The position numbers were made by a program, and so were the translations under genes. From Paraburkholderia bryophila (GTDB taxonomy: Bacteria > Pseudomonadota > Gammaproteobacteria > Burkholderiales > Burkholderiaceae): a stretch of 64,000 bases of DNA. Every line of letters starts with the position of its first letter. Position 1 is the stretch's first letter. Location: contig NZ_JACCAS010000001.1 in assembly GCF_013409255.1 (NCBI RefSeq), positions 3,472,001 to 3,536,000 on the forward strand, given 5' to 3'. Below are positions 9,439 to 19,725 of this stretch, piece after piece. Under the pieces are notes generated by a model. That model saw only the letters and a list, made by a program, of their open reading frames with translations, was not told where the DNA came from and made no database searches.

Positions 9439-9503
9439 TTGATTCTGTGGGGTTAAGCACGATATTGAGATCAGCCGCTACAATAGCGGCTAGAAGCTTT
9501 TTG
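9439..9503 (+). promoter_or_regulatory. erpA promoter and leader hairpin
   Basis: A possible promoter is TTGATT (9439-9444) with TATTGA (9463-9468). Immediately downstream AGCCGCTA-CAA-TAGCGGCT (9473-9491) is a perfect 8-bp hairpin, and CTTTTT begins six bases later. This resembles an attenuator or an operator. The remaining 9278-9438 shows nothing recognisable. Confidence 0.4.
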
Positions 9504-9513
9504 GAGAGTCCGA

Positions 9514-9879
9514 ATGAACGCAGTCACCGAAACACCCGTGACCGAAATGCCCGCCCCCTTCGTTTTTACCGACGCAGCGGCTGACAAGGTCAAGCAACTG
9601 ATCGAAGAAGAAGGCAATGCGGAGCTGAAATTGCGCGTGTTCGTGCAAGGCGGCGGCTGCTCGGGCTTTCAGTACGGTTTTACGTTTGACGAAGCCGTCA
9701 ACGAAGACGACACCGTCATGAACAAGAGCGGCGTCCAGCTGCTGATCGATTCGATGAGCTACCAGTATCTGGTTGGCGCTGAGATCGACTACAAGGACGA
9801 CATCAACGGCGCGCAGTTTGTCATCAAGAACCCGAATGCGTCGACCACCTGTGGTTGCGGCTCGTCGTTCTCGGTTTGA
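9514..9879 (+). CDS. erpA: A-type iron-sulfur cluster insertion protein
   Basis: The 121-residue carrier delivers Fe-S clusters to apo-enzymes, including those of isoprenoid synthesis. The three A-type cysteines are present: [11 protein letters not shown] near residue 50, and the C-terminal pair in TTCGCGSSF near 115-117. Linkage to rplM-rpsI is common in Burkholderiales and supports ErpA over IscA, which lies in isc operons. GGAG precedes the ATG. Its downstream terminator has been split by an insertion sequence. Confidence 0.92.
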   Translation: MNAVTETPVTEMPAPFVFTDAAADKVKQLIEEEGNAELKLRVFVQGGGCSGFQYGFTFDEAVNEDDTVMNKSGVQLLIDSMSYQYLVGAEIDYKDDINGAQFVIKNPNASTTCGCGSSFSV

Positions 9880-9907
9880 TGGCTGCTGTCTGAGCGAGAG
9901 TTGTACG

Positions 9908-9922
9908 AACAAAAAACGGGGC
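9908..9922. repeat. Left arm of the split erpA/anmK terminator
   Basis: AACAAAAAACGGGGC is the exact reverse complement of 11367-11381. Together they would form a bidirectional terminator between convergent erpA and anmK, now 1.4 kb apart because an IS occupies the loop. Confidence 0.8.
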
Positions 9923-9930
9923 CTCGGCCG

Positions 9931-9948
9931 TAATGCCGTTCAGTTAAG
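9931..9948 (+). repeat. IS left terminal inverted repeat
   Basis: This is the 18-bp left end. Its core is also part of a local hairpin with 9950-9962, so the left end is itself palindromic. Confidence 0.85.
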
Positions 9949-9968
9949 CAACTGAACGGCATTTTTAT
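9933..9968 (+). terminator. Terminator-like hairpin at the IS left end
   Basis: ATGCCGTTCAGTT-AAGC-AACTGAACGGCAT is a perfect 13-bp stem followed by TTTTATT. It would stop transcription entering the element from erpA and so limit transposase expression. Confidence 0.7.
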
Positions 9969-10020
9969 TGGGTGCGCAGATGGGTTGTAAACAGGGCGTG
10001 TCGATGTTAGCTTTCACGCC

Positions 10021-11349
10021 ATGCTGGCCGATGATCTGCGCTTCCTTGTTGAGTCACAGCCGCCGCTCGAATGGGGACGGCTGGGCCAGCATCTGCCGTA
10101 TGAATGGATCGAGTATGCCGTGCAGGCCACCGGCAGCGCCAGCGTGCGCCGGCGTCGGTTACCCGCGCAGCAGGTCGTCTGGCTGGTGATTGCGCTAGCG
10201 CTGTACCGGCACCAGTCGATCAGCGAAGTCGTCGATGAACTGGACCTTGCGCTGCCTGCCCCGGATGCGTCATTTGTCAGCAAGAGCGCCGTCGCCCAGG
10301 CGCGACAGCGCATCGGGGCCGCACCACTGGCCTGGCTGTTTCACGAATCGGCCAGAAACTGGGTCGCGCAGGATCAGGCGCGGTACCTCTTCAAGGGATT
10401 CTCACTGTTCGCGATGGATGGCACCACGCTGCGCACCGCCGACAGTGCCGCCAACCGCAGACATTTCGGCGCCTCGGCCGCCGCTCATGGCCGGATTGGC
10501 AGCTATCCCCAACTGCGTGCAGTAACCCTCACCGCACTGGCCACGCATCTGGTACGTGATGCAGTGTTCGGCCCTTACGATATCAACGAGATGATCTGGG
10601 CGCGCGAACTCATCGATCGTGTGCCGGCTGATTCCATCACCGTATTCGATAAAGGCTTCCTGTCGGCCCAGCTGCTGTGCAATCTTGTTTCAGGTGGCCA
10701 GAACCGGCATTACATCATCCCGGCCAAATCCAATTTGCGCTGGGAGGTCGTGAGCGGGTGCGACGGGGACCAGATCGTGCGCATGCGCGTGTCGCCGCAG
10801 GCCCGTGCGAAATGCCCGGATCTGCCCGAATTCTGGCAAGCGCGCGCCGTGCTTGCCGTCGATGCAAAGGGGCGGCAACGAACACTGCTGACGTCCCTGA
10901 CCGATCGAAGGCGTTTCCGGGGCGCCGATATTGTGTCGTGCTACGAGCGTAGCTGGCAGATCGAGACCAGTTACCATGAACTGAAACAGTCGATGCTAGG
11001 CATGGACCTGACTCTGCGTAGTCAGACCGTGGAAGGTGTCTACCAGGAGTTCTGGGGGGCGTTGATCGCCTATAACCTGATCCGCCTGGAGATGGCCAAA
11101 GCGGCGATCGACGCCGGGCACTCACCCGAAGAAATCAGCTTCATCCGCGCGTTCCACACCATTCAGTACGAAATGACGTGGGCCGCCGTGACGCGCTCGT
11201 ACGGCAAACTGCCCACGCTGCTCAAGCGCCTGCGTGAACGGCTCAAGCAACTTCCCAACGAGAAACGGCCCGGACGCAGATGCGTTCGGGCCGTCAAATC
11301 CAGACCGTTTCGTTACACAGTTCGAGTTCTCAAAAGAGACCTTAACTGA
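10021..11349 (+). CDS. IS4 family transposase
   Basis: The 442-residue DDE transposase has an N-terminal IS4 domain with PYEWIEYAVQATGSASVRRR near residues 29-48. The catalytic acidic residues are D133 (FAMDGTT), D210 (VFDKGF) and E315 (SWQIETSYHELK, close to the IS4 Y-R-E-K signature). No frameshift or internal stop is seen. The TGA stop lies inside the right inverted repeat. The C-terminus is very basic (RPGRRCVRAVKSRP). It should catalyse cut-and-paste transposition of the element. Confidence 0.93.
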   Translation: MLADDLRFLVESQPPLEWGRLGQHLPYEWIEYAVQATGSASVRRRRLPAQQVVWLVIALALYRHQSISEVVDELDLALPAPDASFVSKSAVAQARQRIGAAPLAWLFHESARNWVAQDQARYLFKGFSLFAMDGTTLRTADSAANRRHFGASAAAHGRIGSYPQLRAVTLTALATHLVRDAVFGPYDINEMIWARELIDRVPADSITVFDKGFLSAQLLCNLVSGGQNRHYIIPAKSNLRWEVVSGCDGDQIVRMRVSPQARAKCPDLPEFWQARAVLAVDAKGRQRTLLTSLTDRRRFRGADIVSCYERSWQIETSYHELKQSMLGMDLTLRSQTVEGVYQEFWGALIAYNLIRLEMAKAAIDAGHSPEEISFIRAFHTIQYEMTWAAVTRSYGKLPTLLKRLRERLKQLPNEKRPGRRCVRAVKSRPFRYTVRVLKRDLN

Positions 11350-11358
11350 ACGGCATTA
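11341..11358 (-). repeat. IS right terminal inverted repeat
   Basis: An exact 18-bp complement of the left end; it contains the transposase stop codon. Confidence 0.85.
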
Positions 11359-11366
11359 GGCCCTAA

Positions 11367-11381
11367 GCCCCGTTTTTTGTT
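11367..11381. repeat. Right arm of the split erpA/anmK terminator
   Basis: GCCCCGTTTTTTGTT is the exact complement of 9908-9922. It lies 50 bp beyond the anmK stop. Confidence 0.8.
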
Positions 11382-11430
11382 ATCTACGCATGCGCGTGTG
11401 CTACGACGCCGCGCCGATACACGGCCTCGT

Positions 11431-12561
11431 TCAGCGCGGGTAGATCGCACCCAGCACGCGTTCCGCAGCCGCACCGGTAACCGCAGGCAGATTGCCCGGC
11501 AGCCGCGCCAGGCAGCGCATAGCCAGCCACGCGAAGGCCAGCGGCTCAACCTGGCTCGGCGGTACGCCGAGCGCGTCGGTAGTCATCACCGGGACGCCGC
11601 TGACGCCGCTGTCCTCCAACGCCTGCTGCAACGCCTTCAGAATCTCCGGATTGCGCGCACCGCCGCCACACACATAGACCGCCCTGGCATCCGACGCATG
11701 CCGCTCGATTTCGCGCGCCACGGTCACCGCAGTGAGTGCGACGAGCGTCGCTTGCACGTCAGCCGGGGCAAGCGAGGCGAACGGCTGGAGTTTCGCATCG
11801 AGCCATTCGGGGTTGAACAGGTCGCGTCCGGTGCTTTTGGGCGGTTGCTGCGGGAAGAACGGCTCGTCCAGCAACGCGTTCAGCAGCGTCCGATCCACCT
11901 GGCCGCCGGCCGCGAAGTGGCCGTTCTCGTCGAAAGGCTTGCCGAGATGACGCTGCGCCCATTCGTCGAGCAACGCGTTCGCCGGCCCGCAGTCGAAGCC
12001 GCGCACGCCGCCCGTCGCGTTGAGAATCGTGATGTTGCTGATCCCGCCAAGATTGCAGACCACCCGCGTTTCGTTCTTCGCGCCGAACACCGTGGCGTGA
12101 AACGCCGGCACCAGCGGCGCGCCCTGGCCGCCGGCTGCGACGTCGCGACTGCGGAAGTCGGCAATCACGTCGATATGCATCATTTCTGCGAGCAGCGCCG
12201 GGTTGTTGATCTGCCGCGTATAGCCCTTTTCCGGCCGATGCCGCACCGTCTGCCCGTGCACCCCGATCGCGCGCACTTCCGCAGCGGACACGCGGCTTTC
12301 GCGCAGCAGTTCGTGGCAGCACACCGTGTAGCGGGTGGCGAGCGCGTTGGCGGCCAGCGCTTCGCGTTCGATCTCGTTGTCGCCGGGCTGTTGCAGCGCG
12401 AACAACGCGTCGCGCAGGCCGGCCGCGAAGCCGACGAACGCCTCGGCCAGCACCACGGGCGCCTTGCCCTCGGCAAATCTCACGGCCACGCCGTCCACGC
12501 CGTCCATGCTCGTGCCGGACATCAATCCAAGGTAGACGCCGTCTGCGGTGTCTTGCGCCAC
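11431..12561 (-). CDS. anmK: Anhydro-N-acetylmuramic acid kinase
   Basis: The enzyme phosphorylates and opens 1,6-anhydro-MurNAc during cell-wall recycling. With a GTG start at 12561 the protein has 376 residues, matching E. coli AnmK (369). GGAG sits eight bases before the GTG. The ATP-binding [14 protein letters not shown] opens the protein, with [13 protein letters not shown] ([11 protein letters not shown]) and [12 protein letters not shown] segments in the middle. The frame is open for 58 codons upstream, but that part is not family-like. Transcription may now read into the IS. Confidence 0.93.
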   Translation of the reverse strand: MAQDTADGVYLGLMSGTSMDGVDGVAVRFAEGKAPVVLAEAFVGFAAGLRDALFALQQPGDNEIEREALAANALATRYTVCCHELLRESRVSAAEVRAIGVHGQTVRHRPEKGYTRQINNPALLAEMMHIDVIADFRSRDVAAGGQGAPLVPAFHATVFGAKNETRVVCNLGGISNITILNATGGVRGFDCGPANALLDEWAQRHLGKPFDENGHFAAGGQVDRTLLNALLDEPFFPQQPPKSTGRDLFNPEWLDAKLQPFASLAPADVQATLVALTAVTVAREIERHASDARAVYVCGGGARNPEILKALQQALEDSGVSGVPVMTTDALGVPPSQVEPLAFAWLAMRCLARLPGNLPAVTGAAAERVLGAIYPR

Positions 12562-12777
12562 GTTGCTGCTCCTGTCGAGGTTCGTTGCGATTGGTTGTAG
12601 CAGATTATCCAGCCAAGCGCGCTCGAATATAACGCTCCGTGACGCCAACAGCCGGGCCTGCCGCGCGGAAATTGTGCAGAAATCGTACCCCGCCGGGTCG
12701 CTTGCGACGGCGTCAGTGGGCGCGGCGGCGCGCATCTATGGGACAATCTCTTTTTTTCGCGACTTCAAGTTTCCAGC

Positions 12778-14028
12778 ATGAGCACCGAGTCCACCAAGCC
12801 TACCCCCGCTGCCGTCCTTCCGCTCACCGACGAAGTCCGTCACGCGCTCGCCGTCACCAAACGCGGCGTCGACGAACTGCTGATCGAAGACGAATTCGCG
12901 CAAAAGCTCGCAAAGAGCGCCGCGACCGGCAAGCCGCTGCGTATCAAGCTCGGGCTCGATCCGACCGCGCCGGACATCCACATCGGCCATACGGTCGTGT
13001 TGAACAAGATGCGCCAGTTGCAGGATCTCGGCCACACGGTGATTTTTCTGATCGGCGATTTCACGTCGCTGATCGGCGATCCGTCGGGCCGCAACGCCAC
13101 GCGTCCGCCGCTCACGCGCGAACAGATCGAATCGAACGCAAAGACGTATTTCGAACAGGCCGCGCTGGTGCTCGACCGCGACAAGACCGAGATCCGCTAC
13201 AACAGCGAATGGTCGATGCCGCTCGGCGCCGACGGCATGATCAAGCTCGCGTCGCGCTACACGGTGGCGCGGATTCTCGAGCGCGAAGATTTCACCAAGC
13301 GCTTCCAGGGCGGCGTGCCGATCTCGGTCCACGAGCTCCTGTATCCGCTGATGCAAGGCTACGACTCGGTCGCGCTGAACGCCGACCTCGAGCTCGGCGG
13401 CACCGACCAGAAGTTCAACCTGCTGGTGGGCCGTGAGTTGCAGAAGCAGTACGGCCAGGAACAGCAGTGCATTTTGACCATGCCGCTGCTCGAAGGGCTC
13501 GACGGCGTCGAAAAGATGTCGAAGTCGAAGAACAACTACATCGGCATCAGCGAAAAGCCGACAGACATGTTCGGCAAGCTGATGAGCATCTCCGACGTGA
13601 TGATGTGGCGTTACTTCGAACTGCTGTCGTTCCGCCCAATGGACGAGATCGCCGGCTTCAGGAAAGAGATCGAAGCGGGCCGCAATCCGCGCGATTTCAA
13701 GGTGATGCTCGGTCAGGAGATCGTCGCGCGTTTCCACTCGCAAGCGGACGCCGAGCGTGCGCTCGAGGACTTCAACCATCGCGCGAAGGGCGGCGTGCCG
13801 GACGATATCCCGGCTGTGACGCTCGCGGGCGCGCCGCTCGCCATCGGCCAGTTGCTCAAGCAGGCGAACCTGGTGCCGTCGACCAGCGAAGCGCTGCGCA
13901 ACATCGAGCAGGGCGGCGTGAAGATCGACGGCGCGACCGTTTCCGACAAGGGGCTGAAAGTCGAAGCGGGCGAGTACACCGTGCAGGTCGGCAAGCGCCG
14001 TTTTGCACGCGTCACGCTGACGGCCTGA
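12778..14028 (+). CDS. tyrS: Tyrosyl-tRNA synthetase
   Basis: This 416-residue class I synthetase charges tRNA-Tyr. It has the HIGH motif in [13 protein letters not shown] near residue 63 and [11 protein letters not shown] near residue 246, the TyrZ-type form. The C-terminal S4-like RNA-binding domain covers about residues 350-416 ([16 protein letters not shown]). It diverges from anmK. Confidence 0.96.
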   Translation: MSTESTKPTPAAVLPLTDEVRHALAVTKRGVDELLIEDEFAQKLAKSAATGKPLRIKLGLDPTAPDIHIGHTVVLNKMRQLQDLGHTVIFLIGDFTSLIGDPSGRNATRPPLTREQIESNAKTYFEQAALVLDRDKTEIRYNSEWSMPLGADGMIKLASRYTVARILEREDFTKRFQGGVPISVHELLYPLMQGYDSVALNADLELGGTDQKFNLLVGRELQKQYGQEQQCILTMPLLEGLDGVEKMSKSKNNYIGISEKPTDMFGKLMSISDVMMWRYFELLSFRPMDEIAGFRKEIEAGRNPRDFKVMLGQEIVARFHSQADAERALEDFNHRAKGGVPDDIPAVTLAGAPLAIGQLLKQANLVPSTSEALRNIEQGGVKIDGATVSDKGLKVEAGEYTVQVGKRRFARVTLTA

Positions 14029-14102
14029 TCGCGCGCGATCGGGGATAACTCAGCGATGACACGAACGCCGCTGCAACGAGAGTCAAAGCCGGAGTCGCGC
14101 CG

Positions 14103-14561
14103 ATGATCGCGCTAATCCAACGCGTGCGGCGCGCGGAAGTACGCGTGGCCGACCACGTGACCGGCGCGATCGAAGCGGGCCTGCTCGCGCTCGTGTGCGC
14201 CGAACGCGGCGACACCGAGGCGGCCGCCGACCGGCTGCTCGCCAAGGTGCTCGGCTACCGCGTGTTCAGCGACGCCGCTGGCAAGATGAATCTCTCCGTG
14301 CAGAATCTGGACGGCGCCGGGCGCGCTGGCGGCTTGCTGCTCGTGTCGCAGTTCACGCTGGCCGCAGATACCAATAGCGGCCTGCGTCCCAGCTTCACGC
14401 CGGCTGCACCGCCGGACGAGGGCCGGCGCCTGTTCGATTACTTTGTTGCCGCCGCGCGCGGCAAGCATCCGATCGTCGAGACCGGCGAATTCGGCGCCGA
14501 TATGCAGGTGTCGCTCGTCAACGACGGGCCGGTCACGTTCTGGCTTCAGACCAACGCCTGA
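14103..14561 (+). CDS. dtd: D-aminoacyl-tRNA deacylase
   Basis: This 152-residue proofreading enzyme hydrolyses D-aminoacyl-tRNA. The family motifs [20 protein letters not shown] near residues 79-98 and [10 protein letters not shown] near the C-terminus (the Gly-Pro motif) are intact. Its place next to tyrS makes sense, since D-Tyr-tRNA is the classic substrate. A 123-bp gap precedes the next gene. Confidence 0.95.
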   Translation: MIALIQRVRRAEVRVADHVTGAIEAGLLALVCAERGDTEAAADRLLAKVLGYRVFSDAAGKMNLSVQNLDGAGRAGGLLLVSQFTLAADTNSGLRPSFTPAAPPDEGRRLFDYFVAAARGKHPIVETGEFGADMQVSLVNDGPVTFWLQTNA

Positions 14562-14684
14562 GCGATCGGTTGTTTGGGGCACACAGTCAACACGGCGGCG
14601 CGCTTGCGTTCGCCTCTCCCTCCAGCCGCTTTTTGCGACAATAGCGGTTCGGCATAACCGGCGAATGGCGCCCACTTTCATTCC

Positions 14685-15356
14685 ATGACCACGCAGATTC
14701 TGTTCATCCGGCACGGCGAGACCGATTGGAACCGCATCAAGCGCATTCAAGGTCACATCGACATTCCACTGGCTACGACCGGTCTGGCCCAGGCGCAACG
14801 TCTCGCGCACCGCATGGCCGACGAGGCGAAGCAGGGCGCGCGGCTCGACGCGATCTATTCGAGCGACCTGCAGCGCGCGCAGCAAACCGCACAGCCGATC
14901 GCCGACGCGCTCGGCCTGCCCCTGCAGCTTCGCGAAGGTCTGCGCGAGCGTTCGTACGGCGCGTTCCAGGGCCATGACAGCGACGAGATCGCGCTGCGTT
15001 TCCCCGACGAATACGCGCACTGGCAAACTCGCGACGCCGGCTTTGCACCGCCGGACGGCGAGTCGCAACGCACGCTTTACCACCGCGTATTGCATGCGAT
15101 CGAACCGCTGGTCGCCGCGCATCCAGGCGGACGGATTGCGTGTGTCGCGCATGGCGGCGTGCTGGATTGCGTGCGCCGTTTCGCCTGCGATTTGCCGCTC
15201 GACGCGCCGCGCAATTACGCGTTGCTTAACACGAGCGTGAACGTGGTGGATTTCGATAGCGGCCGCGCGACAATCGTGTCGTGGGCGGACGTGTCGCATC
15301 TCGACGCGCCGAGTTCGGACGACACCTTCAAGAAGGTGCCGGAGCCGGGCCGTTAA
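14685..15356 (+). CDS. Histidine phosphatase family protein (phosphoglycerate mutase-like)
   Basis: This 223-residue protein has LFIRHGETDWN near residue 6, with the catalytic His in RHG, and a second His in CVAHGGVLD near 150. GPYGAFQGH-like RSYGAFQGHDS follows the central Arg. These place it in the cofactor-independent-of-2,3-BPG GpmB/phosphatase branch of the histidine phosphatase superfamily. The real substrate cannot be told; many such proteins are broad phosphatases rather than mutases. It converges on ruvB. Confidence 0.85.
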   Translation: MTTQILFIRHGETDWNRIKRIQGHIDIPLATTGLAQAQRLAHRMADEAKQGARLDAIYSSDLQRAQQTAQPIADALGLPLQLREGLRERSYGAFQGHDSDEIALRFPDEYAHWQTRDAGFAPPDGESQRTLYHRVLHAIEPLVAAHPGGRIACVAHGGVLDCVRRFACDLPLDAPRNYALLNTSVNVVDFDSGRATIVSWADVSHLDAPSSDDTFKKVPEPGR

Positions 15357-15401
15357 GCGCTGAGGCGCAACGAGGGTCGCGCCGCGAGTTGATGCCTTGG
15401 C

Positions 15402-16466
15402 TCAGGTTGCAGCCGAATTCCAGATACCCGGCAACGCGCTCGACGAATCCGGCGCGGCCAGCCCGAAATGCCGGTAGGTGAGCAGCGTGGCGACGCGGCC
15501 GCGCGGCGTGCGCTGCAGGAAACCTTGCTGAATCAGATACGGTTCGAGCACGTCTTCGATCGTGTCGCGCTCTTCACCGATAGCCGCCGCCAGATTGTCG
15601 ACGCCAACCGGGCCGCCGTCGAACTTGTGCAGGATCGCTTCGAGCAGCTTGCGGTCCATCAGGTCGAAGCCGACCGCGTCGACGTCGAGCATTTTCAGCG
15701 CGGCGTCGGCCACTTGCGCGGTAATGTTGCCGTCGGCTTTCACCTCGGCGAAGTCACGCACGCGACGCAGCAGGCGGTTCGCGATCCGAGGCGTACCGCG
15801 TGCGCGCTTGGCGATTTCGATTGCGCCGTCAGGATGAATCTGCGCGTTCAGCAGCGACGCCGAACGCGTAACGATGCGAGCCAGTTCCTCGGCGTTATAA
15901 AACTCGAGTCGCGCGACGATCCCGAAACGGTCGCGCAGCGGATTGGTCAGCATGCCCGCCCGGGTGGTCGCGCCGACCAGCGTGAACGGCTGCAGGTCCA
16001 GCTTCACGCTACGCGCGGCCGGCCCTTCGCCGATCATGATGTCGATCTGATAATCCTCCAGCGCCGGGTACAGAATTTCTTCGACAACCGGCGAGAGCCG
16101 GTGGATTTCGTCGATGAAGAGAACGTCGTTGGCTTCGAGATTGGTGAGCAGCGCGGCGAGATCGCCGGCGCGTTCGAGCACCGGCCCGGACGTTTGCCGC
16201 AGATTGACGCCCATTTCTCGCGCGATGATGTGCGCGAGCGTGGTCTTGCCGAGGCCCGGCGGCCCGAATATCAGCACGTGGTCGAGCGATTCGGAACGGC
16301 GCTTGGCGGCCTCGATGAAGATTTCCAGCTGGCCGCGCACTTTTTCCTGCCCGACATATTCGTCGAGCTGGCGCGGACGCAACGCGCGCTCGAACGCTTC
16401 TTCGTTCGACGAGACGGGCGTGGGCGCGATGATGCGCTCGGCGGCAAGTTTGTCGGTTTCGATCAT
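15402..16466 (-). CDS. ruvB: Holliday junction branch migration ATPase RuvB
   Basis: The 354-residue AAA+ motor drives branch migration with RuvA. Walker [10 protein letters not shown] is near residue 66 and Walker [12 protein letters not shown] near 115. The C-terminal winged helix contains the family's [14 protein letters not shown]. ruvC, ruvA and ruvB lie in that order on the minus strand, separated by about 110 bp gaps. Confidence 0.97.
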   Translation of the reverse strand: MIETDKLAAERIIAPTPVSSNEEAFERALRPRQLDEYVGQEKVRGQLEIFIEAAKRRSESLDHVLIFGPPGLGKTTLAHIIAREMGVNLRQTSGPVLERAGDLAALLTNLEANDVLFIDEIHRLSPVVEEILYPALEDYQIDIMIGEGPAARSVKLDLQPFTLVGATTRAGMLTNPLRDRFGIVARLEFYNAEELARIVTRSASLLNAQIHPDGAIEIAKRARGTPRIANRLLRRVRDFAEVKADGNITAQVADAALKMLDVDAVGFDLMDRKLLEAILHKFDGGPVGVDNLAAAIGEERDTIEDVLEPYLIQQGFLQRTPRGRVATLLTYRHFGLAAPDSSSALPGIWNSAAT

Positions 16467-16589
16467 CTGGCCATTGTACCGCGCTGGCCTCGTTGCGAAA
16501 CCCGGCCGAACGGCCAGGGTGCGCTAAGCCCATGGCCTGTGCGAAGCTGTACCGGTCGCATGCAAGAAGGCCTGCGTCCGAGCGCAGTG

Positions 16590-17171
16590 TCAGCCCTTGG
16601 ACAACGCTTTCAGTGCGAGCTTGATGCCCTCGGAAACGCCGGTGCCGGCCGGCACGTTCTTGACGGCCGCCAACGCTTCTTTTTCGGAGTAACCCAAGGC
16701 GAGCAGTGCGTTCAGGATATCGGAGGCGTGGTCGGGTGCCGACGCCGCGCCCGCCATCGCGCCGAGGTCGGCGCCGAGCTTGCCCTTCAGTTCGAGCAGC
16801 AGGCGCTCGGCCGTTTTCTTGCCGATGCCCGGCACGCGTGTGAGGCGAGCCGCGTCCTGCATCGTCACGGTCTGCGCCAGTTCGTGCACGCTCATGCCGG
16901 ATAGCACCGCGAGCGCCATGCGTGCGCCGATGCCGGAAATCTTCAGCAGTTCGCGGAAGGTGACGCGTTCTTCGGTGGTGCCGAAGCCATACAGCAGATG
17001 CGCGTCTTCGCGCACGATCATCTGCGTGAGCAGCACGACGCGTTCGCCGGTCGAGGGCAGGTTGTAGAACGTGCTCATCGGCACGTCGACTTCATAGCCG
17101 ACGCCGTTGCAGTCGACGAGCAGATGCGGCGGGTTTTTTTCCAGCAGAACGCCGGCAATGCGACCGATCAT
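16590..17171 (-). CDS. ruvA: Holliday junction DNA helicase subunit RuvA
   Basis: This 193-residue junction-recognition subunit forms tetramers. It has an N-terminal OB fold ([12 protein letters not shown]), two helix-hairpin-helix motifs in the middle ([15 protein letters not shown] and [17 protein letters not shown]), and a C-terminal UBA-like domain that contacts RuvB ([16 protein letters not shown]). Confidence 0.97.
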   Translation of the reverse strand: MIGRIAGVLLEKNPPHLLVDCNGVGYEVDVPMSTFYNLPSTGERVVLLTQMIVREDAHLLYGFGTTEERVTFRELLKISGIGARMALAVLSGMSVHELAQTVTMQDAARLTRVPGIGKKTAERLLLELKGKLGADLGAMAGAASAPDHASDILNALLALGYSEKEALAAVKNVPAGTGVSEGIKLALKALSKG

Positions 17172-17284
17172 GGCGGATTCGATTTCGAGAGAAAGGGCGA
17201 GTGTAGCGCAGCGGGTGGGGCGCGCGCGATGCTGTCAGAACAAGCGCACGTGGCGCCAATCACTATTAGCAACCGTCTGCGACG

Positions 17285-17827
17285 CTAACCCACCAGCCGC
17301 CCGCGTCTCACGCGCAAACCCTTCTTCGCGAGCGCCGGTGCAATACCGCCCAGCGTACTCAGCGTCGCACCGCTGTGCGCATGACAGATTGCCATACCGA
17401 GTGCGTCGGCGGCGTCGGTGCCGGGCACGCCCGAGAGGTTCAGCAGCCGCACCACCATCTGCTGCATCTGCTCCTTGGTCGCGCGGCCGTAGCCCACCAC
17501 CGCCTGCTTCAATTGCAACGCGGTGTATTCGGCCACCGGCACGCCGCCCGCGACCAGTCCGCAGATCGCCGCACCGCGTGCCTGGCCGAGCAGCAGCGTG
17601 GACTGTGGGTTGACGTTGACGAACACTTTTTCGATCGCCGACTGATCCGGCGAGTGCTGGCGAATCAGCGTCGAGATGCCTTCGAAAATGGTGCCCAGAC
17701 GCGAGGGCAGATCGGCGTCGGCGGTTTTGATGACGCCGCTCGCGACGTAGCTGAGCGTATGGCCGCTTTGATCGATCACGCCGAAGCCGGTCACGCGCAA
17801 GCCGGGGTCGATGCCGAGAATTCTCAT
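17285..17827 (-). CDS. ruvC: Crossover junction endodeoxyribonuclease RuvC
   Basis: This 180-residue resolvase has the opening [16 protein letters not shown] with the first catalytic Asp, [13 protein letters not shown] with Glu, and the C-terminal [10 protein letters not shown] and [13 protein letters not shown] with the last acidic pair. The start is the ATG at 17827; an open extension of 70 codons upstream, over the purH terminator, is not coding. The last residues [10 protein letters not shown] are typical. Confidence 0.96.
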   Translation of the reverse strand: MRILGIDPGLRVTGFGVIDQSGHTLSYVASGVIKTADADLPSRLGTIFEGISTLIRQHSPDQSAIEKVFVNVNPQSTLLLGQARGAAICGLVAGGVPVAEYTALQLKQAVVGYGRATKEQMQQMVVRLLNLSGVPGTDAADALGMAICHAHSGATLSTLGGIAPALAKKGLRVRRGRLVG

Positions 17828-17969
17828 GAGGTGCCGCAAATGCCGTAAAAACCAGGTGCTTGCGATACTACAACACGCGCACCGCGTGACGGCCGGCAGG
17901 CGTCGAGATCGGCGGAATAAAAACGGCAACGTGTGCAGTTCAGCGGCAAGGACGCAATCGCATCCGCGG

Positions 17970-18013
17970 AGACAAAAGAAAACGGCCCGGCGGGAAACCC
18001 CGCCGGGCCGTTT
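17970..18013 (-). terminator. purH terminator
   Basis: AAACGGCCCGGCGGG and its complement form a very stable stem. On the minus strand it is followed by TTTTCTTTT. It separates the dusB-fis-purH unit from ruvCAB. Confidence 0.85.
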
Positions 18014-18103
18014 CACTGAACTTGTTGAGCTAGTCATCCAATGCGAGCTGCCAAACCACGAGCCTACCAGGCCGCCACCGCCCGCATCAGACCAGCCAAA
18101 AAA

Positions 18104-19669
18104 TCAATGCCGGAAGTGACGCACACCGGTCAACACCATCGCGATGTTGTGCTCATCCGCCGCGCCGACCACTTCGTCATCGCGCATCGAGCCGCCCGGT
18201 TGAATCACGCAGGTCGCGCCTGCCGCCACCACCACATCCAGACCGTCGCGGAACGGGAAGAATGCGTCCGATGCCACCGCCGAACCCGTCAGCGTCAAAC
18301 CGGCGTTCTGCGCCTTGATGCTGGCGATACGCGCCGAGTCCACACGGCTCATCTGGCCGGCGCCGACGCCCAGCGTCATGCCGTTGCCGCAGAACACGAT
18401 CGCGTTCGACTTCACGTACTTCGCCACGCGCCATGCGAACAGCAGGTCGTCCATTTCCTTCGGCGTCGGGTGACGCTTCGTGACCACGCGCAATTCGTGC
18501 GGCTGCACGTTCTTCGAGTCGAGCGATTGCACCAGCAGACCGCCGCCCACGCGCTTCAGATCGAATGCGTTGTGGCCGTCGCCCAAAGCGATTTCCAGCA
18601 GACGCACGTTCTGCTTCGCGGTGAACACCTGGCGCGCTGCCGCGCTGAACGACGGCGCGATCAGCACTTCGACGAACTGCTTGGCCACCGCTTGCGCCGC
18701 CGCTTCATCCACTTCGCGGTTGAACGCGATGATGCCGCCGAATGCCGACGTCGGATCAGTTTGCAGCGCCTTCGCGTACGCTTCGTGCGCATCCGCGCCG
18801 ATCGCCACGCCGCACGGGTTCGCGTGCTTGACGATCACGCAGGCCGGCACGTCGAAAGTCTTCACGCATTCCCACGCTGCGTCGGAATCCGCGATGTTGT
18901 TGTACGACAGTTCCTTGCCCTGCAACTGGCTGTAGTTCGCCAATGCGCCGGCCGGCACCGACAGATCGCGGTAGAACGCCGCGCTCTGGTGCGGGTTTTC
19001 GCCGTAGCGCAGGTCCTGCACCTTGTTGAACGCCAGGTTGAACGTAGCCGGGTACGTGTTGCGCGACGCGTGTTGCAGTTCGTCGGTCAGGCTGGTCAGG
19101 TAGTTCGTGATCGCGCCGTCGTACTGAGCGGTGTGCGCGAATACCTTGGTGGCGAGGCGGAAATTCGTCTTGTACGACACCGCGTTGCTGTTCGCGCGCA
19201 TTTCGTCGAGCACGACCGCGTAGTCGGTCGGATCGACCACCACCGTCACGTCGCGGTGATTCTTCGCCGCCGAACGCAGCATGGTCGGGCCGCCAATGTC
19301 GATGTTCTCGATCGCGTCTTCCAGCGAGCACTCTTCTTTCGACACGGTCTGCACGAACGGGTACAGATTCACGACCAGCAGGTCGATGGTCGGAATGTCG
19401 TGCTTCTCAAGCGCGGCCATGTGTTCCGGCAGATCGCGGCGCGCCAGAATGCCGCCGTGTACCTTCGGATGCAGCGTTTTCACGCGCCCATCGAGCATTT
19501 CCGGGAAGCCTGTGTAATCGGCAACTTCGGTGACGGGCAGACCTGCGTCCGCGAGCAATTTCGCGGTGCCGCCGGTCGACAGGAGCTTGACGCCGAGGTC
19601 GGACAGCGACTTGGCGAAGTCGACGATGCCGGACTTGTCGGAAACGGAGATGAGCGCTTGCTTGATCAT
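18104..19669 (-). CDS. purH: Bifunctional AICAR formyltransferase / IMP cyclohydrolase
   Basis: This 521-residue enzyme performs the last two steps of IMP synthesis. The N-terminal MGS-like cyclohydrolase domain shows [16 protein letters not shown] and [21 protein letters not shown] follows. The C-terminal transformylase domain contains [14 protein letters not shown] and [16 protein letters not shown]. It lies 56 bp behind fis, and probably belongs to the dusB-fis-purH transcript. Confidence 0.97.
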   Translation of the reverse strand: MIKQALISVSDKSGIVDFAKSLSDLGVKLLSTGGTAKLLADAGLPVTEVADYTGFPEMLDGRVKTLHPKVHGGILARRDLPEHMAALEKHDIPTIDLLVVNLYPFVQTVSKEECSLEDAIENIDIGGPTMLRSAAKNHRDVTVVVDPTDYAVVLDEMRANSNAVSYKTNFRLATKVFAHTAQYDGAITNYLTSLTDELQHASRNTYPATFNLAFNKVQDLRYGENPHQSAAFYRDLSVPAGALANYSQLQGKELSYNNIADSDAAWECVKTFDVPACVIVKHANPCGVAIGADAHEAYAKALQTDPTSAFGGIIAFNREVDEAAAQAVAKQFVEVLIAPSFSAAARQVFTAKQNVRLLEIALGDGHNAFDLKRVGGGLLVQSLDSKNVQPHELRVVTKRHPTPKEMDDLLFAWRVAKYVKSNAIVFCGNGMTLGVGAGQMSRVDSARIASIKAQNAGLTLTGSAVASDAFFPFRDGLDVVVAAGATCVIQPGGSMRDDEVVGAADEHNIAMVLTGVRHFRH

Positions 19670-19725
19670 GATGAAGACGAAAAGCCGAAGGGAAACGTGG
19701 CAGGGCGCGAGAAAACTACAACGAA

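Larger units (their letters stand above)
9931..11358 (+). mobile_element. IS4-family insertion sequence, complete
   Basis: An element of about 1428 bp has one transposase gene and perfect 18-bp terminal inverted repeats TAATGCCGTTCAGTTAAG (9931-9948) and its complement (11341-11358). The flanks show no long target duplication; GGCC occurs at 9926-9929 and 11359-11362 and could be a short one if the left end is at 9930. The ends and the gene look intact, so the copy may be active. The site is the loop of the erpA/anmK terminator. Confidence 0.88.

Noticed and set aside
9920..11364. A 5-bp or longer target duplication of the IS
   Set aside because: GGCCG (9926-9930) and GGCCC (11359-11363) differ at the last base; only GGCC is shared, too short to claim.
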